The translations under genes were made by a program, and so were the position numbers. Source: an uncultured Eubacteriales bacterium (GTDB taxonomy: Bacteria > Bacillota > Clostridia > Oscillospirales > Acutalibacteraceae). From it: 64,000 nt of DNA. The stretch covers positions 53,513 to 117,512 of the forward strand of contig CAKSOL010000013.1 in the NCBI GenBank assembly GCA_934477125.1, given 5' to 3'. The first letter of the stretch is position 1; each line of letters starts with the position of its first letter. Under the pieces are notes generated by a model that was given only the letters and a program-made list of their open reading frames with translations, did not search any database and was not told the DNA's origin. Shown here piece after piece: positions 60,596 to 64,000 of the stretch.

Positions 60596-60820
60596 TTATG
60601 CCGTTTTCGGCTCGGTTAAATACTCAATCGCGACACCTTTTCTGGTATCTGCGACGATATTCGGTCTGCGTGATACCTCTGATATCTCCACATACCCGAC
60701 AAAGCGATAATAGATAACGATTCTCTGCGTTCGGTTTTTACCTTTGCCTTCCATTTCAAAAACATCAATGTGGTCGACGAGTTCACGGAGCAGCGTTGCG
60801 GTCATATTAGACCAACACAT
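60596..60820 (-). pseudogene. C-terminal remnant of a large serine recombinase
   Basis: About 75 residues: TATLLRELVDHIDVFEMEGK, RTQRIVIYYRFVGYVEI and VADTRKGVAIEYL match the DUF4368 C-terminal end of serine recombinases carried by Clostridial integrative elements. The catalytic and recombinase domains are absent; upstream is a terminator and then proB. It is the scar of a mobile element. A GGAGGG precedes the first ATG, so the fragment may still be translated. Confidence 0.75.
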
Positions 60821-60855
60821 AAAAAATCCCTCCAAACCTTAAACGGGCTTGGAGG
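60821..60855 (-). terminator. Terminator after proB
   Basis: Minus strand: a 10-bp stem (60829-60838 with 60846-60855) with one G-U pair, followed by GATTTTTT. Confidence 0.88.
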
Positions 60856-60922
60856 AGATAAAACTTATTATATGCTTAGTTTTACTGTCCGCCAAAACAC
60901 CTTTTTTATTTGGTGGGCAAAA

Positions 60923-61723
60923 TCATTTATTGCTGCCGGTGAACAGGGTTCCAACTTTTCTCCCTTCAATAATATCATATATGGCAGAGGGCTTTTTCCC
61001 ATTTGTAATGACAGTATCTATTCCTTGCGCCGTTGCTAAACTTGCTGCCCGCAGCTTTGTTTTCATTCCGCCCGTGCCTCGCCGTGAGCCTGCGCCGCCG
61101 GCAAGAGAATATACTTCTTCATCAATCGTATCAATTTGCGGTAACAGTTTGGCGTTTTGATTAAGGCGTGGGTCACTATCATATAATCCGTCAATGTCTG
61201 ACAAAATGATTAAGCGTTTTGCCTTACACAAAATTGCAACCACAGCAGAGAGCATATCGTTATCACCGAATAAACGCTCCTCAGACTCAATTTCGGTATA
61301 ACTTACGGAGTCATTTTCATTTACAACAGGGATTATCCCTGTTTCAAGGAGCGCATTGAAGGTGTTCGTCAAATTTTCCTTTTTCTCCTCCTGCTCTATG
61401 TCGTCGGCATTGAGCAATATCTGGGCAATCGTCTTGTCATAATCTTCAAAGAACTTATCATAGAGGTGCATAATGCTGCATTGTCCCACAGCCGCAGCCG
61501 CCTGTTTCATTCGCAGGCTTGTGGGTCTTTCTTTTGCATTCATTTTGTTTGCTCCAACGGCAATCGCACCGGATGAAACCAGAACAACCTCATATCCCAT
61601 ATTTTGAACATCCGACAGCACCAATACCAAGCGGTCAAATGCCCTTAAATCGGTTTTCCCGTTTTCGTTTGTTAAAGTAGATGTACCGACCTTGACAACT
61701 ATCCTATTTTGATAAAGCCCCAT
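60923..61723 (-). CDS. proB: Glutamate 5-kinase without PUA domain
   Basis: 266 residues of the amino-acid kinase fold: RIVVKVGTSTLTNENGK, VLVSSGAIAVGANKM, NENDSVSYTEI and GTGGMKTKLRAA bind ATP and glutamate. The C-terminal PUA domain found in many ProB proteins is missing. It phosphorylates glutamate, the first step of proline synthesis. proA is not adjacent. The ATG at 61723 has GAGGTG upstream and follows the editing-protein stop by 1 nt. Confidence 0.93.
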   Translation of the reverse strand: MGLYQNRIVVKVGTSTLTNENGKTDLRAFDRLVLVLSDVQNMGYEVVLVSSGAIAVGANKMNAKERPTSLRMKQAAAAVGQCSIMHLYDKFFEDYDKTIAQILLNADDIEQEEKKENLTNTFNALLETGIIPVVNENDSVSYTEIESEERLFGDNDMLSAVVAILCKAKRLIILSDIDGLYDSDPRLNQNAKLLPQIDTIDEEVYSLAGGAGSRRGTGGMKTKLRAASLATAQGIDTVITNGKKPSAIYDIIEGRKVGTLFTGSNK

Positions 61724-61724
61724 A

Positions 61725-62192
61725 TCACACCTCAATTACAAAAGGCTTATGATTGGAGAATGAGAGCAATTTATGCACAATATCATCTGTACGAACTTTC
61801 ATATAACCGGTTGTCGTTCCGTCGCTGCACCCGTACCATTCGCTTTTTAAGACATCTGCATCAAAAACAATGTGAACCTTGTTTTGTGCATCTAATAAGC
61901 AACTGAATACGGTCGCAGCCCCGATTTTAGTGCCAAGCATTGTTTCCATCAAATCGGCTGGAGCAAAAGACACACGGGGAATATCTAAGGCAGTACTGAA
62001 ATCTTTAGAACGGAACGGCTTGTCCCCTTTGGTAATAAACAAATAAAAATCGTCTTTTTGCCTGTTGCATAAAAACAGGGTCTTGACCATTTCCATTTTG
62101 AGTTTTCGATTGATTTCTACGCAATCCTCCATTGTAATGGCTTCGTCAGTATCCACTCGCTGATATGGGATTTGAAGCTGAGCCAGAGTCAA
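61725..62192 (-). CDS. ProX/YbaK-type trans-editing protein (prolyl-tRNA synthetase-associated domain)
   Basis: 155 residues. IPYQRVDTDEAITMEDC, MVKTLFLCNRQKDDFYLF, GDKPFRSKDFS and GTKIGAATVFSCL are typical of free-standing ProXp/PrdX deacylases that remove Ala or Cys from mischarged tRNA-Pro. The 5' end is odd: homologous residues NELQKSVYL continue upstream of the TTG at 62192 in frame, but the ATG with a good ribosome site (62213-62215) is one base out of frame. A one-base loss at the start is likely, so translation may begin at the TTG. Confidence 0.85.
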   Translation of the reverse strand: MTLAQLQIPYQRVDTDEAITMEDCVEINRKLKMEMVKTLFLCNRQKDDFYLFITKGDKPFRSKDFSTALDIPRVSFAPADLMETMLGTKIGAATVFSCLLDAQNKVHIVFDADVLKSEWYGCSDGTTTGYMKVRTDDIVHKLLSFSNHKPFVIEV

Positions 62193-62390
62193 GTAAACTG
62201 ATTTTTGAAGTTCATTCCCATATTCCTACGGAGCAGTAGACTGAATATCACTCACATAAAACATTGTTTTCCCTCTTTTGCTATTGAAATTTCTGTGTTT
62301 ATATTGTATCACAAACGGAGAGATTACAAAAGCGAATATTTATCATTCTATCTATCACAATTCCAGATAGAAAACGCTGAGGACAAAAGT

Positions 62391-63257
62391 ATGGATATGA
62401 ACATTCAAAAATATATGGCATTTGTAAAGACGGTTGAATATGGGAGCTTTACAAAAGCGGCAGAAATACTAAACTATTCTCAATCCGGTATCAGTCGTAT
62501 GATAAACGACTTAGAGAAAGATTGGAGGGTAACTCTTTTGGAACGGGGAAAAGTAGGCGTTAAGCTTACAAGCGATGGATTGCGGCTCTTGCCTTATGCA
62601 AAAAATGTTTGCAGCGAATATGAAAAGCTGCTTATGCAGGTTGATGAAATCAATGGGTTGCAGTCTGGGCTTATCCGAATAGGAACTTTTTCGAGTGTTG
62701 CCACCCATTGGCTTCCAAATATGATTAAAGCATTTCAAACGGATTATCCGAACATTGACTATGAATTATTGCTGGGAGATTATACGGAGATTGAGGAGTG
62801 GATAATTACTGGCAGAGTAGATTGCGGATTTATTAGATTACCTGTTCAACACGATTTGGAAACGATTTTTTTAGAGCAGGATAAACTGCTTGCTATATTG
62901 CCTCAAAATCATCCATTAACAAATCTCGAAAAAATTCCTGTTGCGGCTCTTTGTAATGAACCCTTTATGCTTCTTGAAAAGGGTGCTAAGGCTGAAATTT
63001 CAGAAATATTTGAAAGGTGCAATTTGACGCCGAATACCCATTTTACAACTTGGGACGATTATTCCATTATGTCAATGGTTGAAAGCGGCTTGGGAATCAG
63101 TATTTTACCGCAACTGATTTTAAAGAGAACACCCTATAAAATCGTTGCAAAAGAGCTTGATGTCCCTGCGTATCGTAACATCGGGTTAGCTCTCCGAAGT
63201 AAGAAAACAGCTTCTTTGGCTGTAAAACGATTTTTAGATTATTTGCAATACAGATAG
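62391..63257 (+). CDS. LysR-family transcriptional regulator
   Basis: 288 residues. An N-terminal winged helix (MAFVKTVEYGSFTKAAEILN then YSQSGISRMINDLEKDW) and a periplasmic-binding-like effector domain from about residue 90. It is divergent from the ProX-proB pair across a 200-bp gap, the usual layout for a LysR regulator of its neighbours. The ATG at 62391 follows GAGGA; longer in-frame starts were rejected. The effector is unknown; an amino acid such as proline is possible (inference). Confidence 0.92.
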   Translation: MDMNIQKYMAFVKTVEYGSFTKAAEILNYSQSGISRMINDLEKDWRVTLLERGKVGVKLTSDGLRLLPYAKNVCSEYEKLLMQVDEINGLQSGLIRIGTFSSVATHWLPNMIKAFQTDYPNIDYELLLGDYTEIEEWIITGRVDCGFIRLPVQHDLETIFLEQDKLLAILPQNHPLTNLEKIPVAALCNEPFMLLEKGAKAEISEIFERCNLTPNTHFTTWDDYSIMSMVESGLGISILPQLILKRTPYKIVAKELDVPAYRNIGLALRSKKTASLAVKRFLDYLQYR

Positions 63258-63320
63258 AGAAAAGCGGCAAAGATTACACCCTGCCGCTAAATCTTTATGC
63301 GTATATGATTTAACTATCCA

Positions 63321-63587
63321 TCATTTTCCATGAAAAAGCACGCTCCGAAGGCGGGATATTTCCCCTCCGGATATTGCTGTCCACAATGGTAATAATCGGA
63401 GTTCCATTTCAAACTTCCTGATGCTTTCCGCAAGCTCCGTCAGCGTTTCGTCTGCCGCCATACATAACGGATTGTCTGAAAACGAGTGTAAATTGCTATC
63501 TTTAATACGGTAAATTCCTATTCTTTCATCGCAAAATCTTACCTTTCTCCTGAAAATTTCTCGGCGGCGTATACTTTGCGGTGTCAT
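63321..63587 (-). CDS. Short hypothetical protein
   Basis: 88 residues, no family recognised: a basic N terminus (SIRRREIFRRKVRF), a middle with DETLTELAESIRKFEMELRL, and no membrane segment. Its ATG overlaps the stop of the truncated XRE frame (ATGA). It may be a remnant or an artefact of frameshifts in a longer gene. Confidence 0.3.
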   Translation of the reverse strand: MTPQSIRRREIFRRKVRFCDERIGIYRIKDSNLHSFSDNPLCMAADETLTELAESIRKFEMELRLLPLWTAISGGEISRLRSVLFHGK

Positions 63588-63697
63588 TTGGAGATCACCG
63601 TGCAGGAAGCATTGAGCATTTCTGCAATCTTCTCCTGCGTCAGCCCGCGGCTTTTCCTGAGTTCCCGTATCTTCGCGTAAAATTTCACCGCTTCCAC
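63584..63697 (-). pseudogene. Truncated XRE-type HTH
   Basis: 37 codons from a GTG at 63697: FYAKIRELRKSRGLTQEKIA followed by EMLNASCTVISK, the first three helices of an XRE DNA-binding domain, then a stop in the middle of the recognition helix. The usual RxE/W-E-N continuation is missing in all frames just downstream. It is probably inactive. Confidence 0.55.
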
Positions 63698-63849
63698 TAT
63701 CTGTTCTTTCTTCCCGATTTATTGATTTTGGCTATCTTCTTGAATTTTGCCCGTTTGGCTTCAAGGTATCGGCTGCTGTCCGCCGCATAGTCGTTTTCGG
63801 ATCGATAACGGCAGGTTTCATTCTGCACGCTCCGATTCTGCAATATCAC
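63697..63849 (-). CDS. Short basic peptide, possible C-terminal fragment
   Basis: About 50 codons (start GTG 63849 or TTG 63843) rich in Lys, Arg and Glu, with AADSSRYLEAKRAKFKKIAK predicted helical. The stop overlaps the GTG of the XRE fragment (TAGTG). No family recognised. It could be the end of a longer gene broken upstream. Confidence 0.3.
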   Translation of the reverse strand: MILQNRSVQNETCRYRSENDYAADSSRYLEAKRAKFKKIAKINKSGRKNR

Positions 63850-63902
63850 CTTATTGAATAACGAAAATATTGCGTTTTATCTTTTTATAGCCCCAATTCC
63901 GT

Positions 63903-64000
63903 TCAGAACAGCTGTCCCGGCAGCTTCAGCTTTTCCTTCTTCGGGAAGGTCGCTTCAAACTGTTCAAAGCTATCCGGATCTTTTTCACAGATAAAATAGC
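63903..64000 (-). CDS. Hypothetical protein, C-terminal end only
   Basis: The frame runs off the right edge of the window; the visible 31 residues are YFICEKDPDSFEQFEATFPK and a Lys/Leu-rich tail ending PGQLF. No family recognised. The gap to the next small frame (63850-63902) is AT-rich without features. Confidence 0.4.
   Translation of the reverse strand, partial: YFICEKDPDSFEQFEATFPKKEKLKLPGQLF

Noticed and set aside
1..64000. CRISPR array
   Set aside because: I saw no regularly spaced direct repeats and no cas gene.
1..64000. Complete insertion sequence or prophage
   Set aside because: No transposase, integrase catalytic domain or phage structural gene was found; only a recombinase C-terminal remnant is present.

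Overview
The window looks like a chromosomal segment of a spore-forming Firmicute of the class Clostridia, probably a gut Oscillospiraceae/Ruminococcaceae-type organism. The reasons are the rpoB-rpoC-rpsL-rpsG-fusA-tuf order, strong AGGAGG-type ribosome sites, frequent TTG/GTG starts, a T-box leader, an HPr with both the His and Ser phosphosites, and several sporulation proteins (SpoIID type, SleB, a SpoIID/PG-binding protein). No species can be named from the sequence alone.

Layout. (1) 1-11 kb: 3' part of rpoB, then rpoC, rpsL, rpsG, fusA and tuf, with separate promoters before rpsL and tuf. (2) 11-20.8 kb: a small XRE/zinc-ribbon pair with palindromic operators, a DUF11 protein, a SpoIID protein, a membrane protein, murA, walJ-like, rlmH, a fused FeoA-FeoB and sleB. 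(3) 20.8-28 kb: a tryptophan-type ABC transporter (trpXYZ-like) behind a T-box leader whose specifier reads UGG, an HxlR regulator, a broken TetR gene, a repeat element with inverted ends that shares a roughly 54-bp repeat with 14.75 kb, and an MMPL exporter split by a one-base frameshift. (4) 28-32.5 kb: a leftward operon minD-like, mgsA-like (with catalytic residues replaced), hisS, aspS.

(5) 32.6-56.2 kb is the main accessory region. A leftward run of 17 tightly spaced genes (53460 down to 33636) encodes a Wzx/Wzy-type exopolysaccharide pathway: initiating sugar-phosphate transferase, six glycosyltransferases, flippase, polymerase, two Wzz-like proteins, acetyltransferases, a GtrII-like transferase and a ChbG/YdjC-like deacetylase. 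Its single clear promoter (53609-53637) starts the RNA at a GEMM-I (cyclic-di-GMP-I type) riboswitch-like aptamer followed by an intrinsic terminator. The operon itself encodes an EAL phosphodiesterase, a Wzz protein fused to a degenerate GGDEF domain, and a membrane-anchored metallophosphoesterase-like protein that lacks key metal ligands. A membrane HD-GYP protein lies just beyond it. Together these suggest that cyclic di-GMP controls both expression and, perhaps, assembly of the polymer.

(6) 56.2-60.5 kb: a sporulation operon behind a SigK/SigE-like promoter, a MATE exporter, HPr and tRNA-Pro(GGG). (7) 60.5-64 kb is visibly more AT-rich: a serine-recombinase C-terminal remnant, proB without a PUA domain, a ProX/YbaK-type trans-editing protein, a divergent LysR regulator, and a string of short overlapping or broken genes at the right edge. 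It looks like a decayed mobile insertion next to the tRNA.
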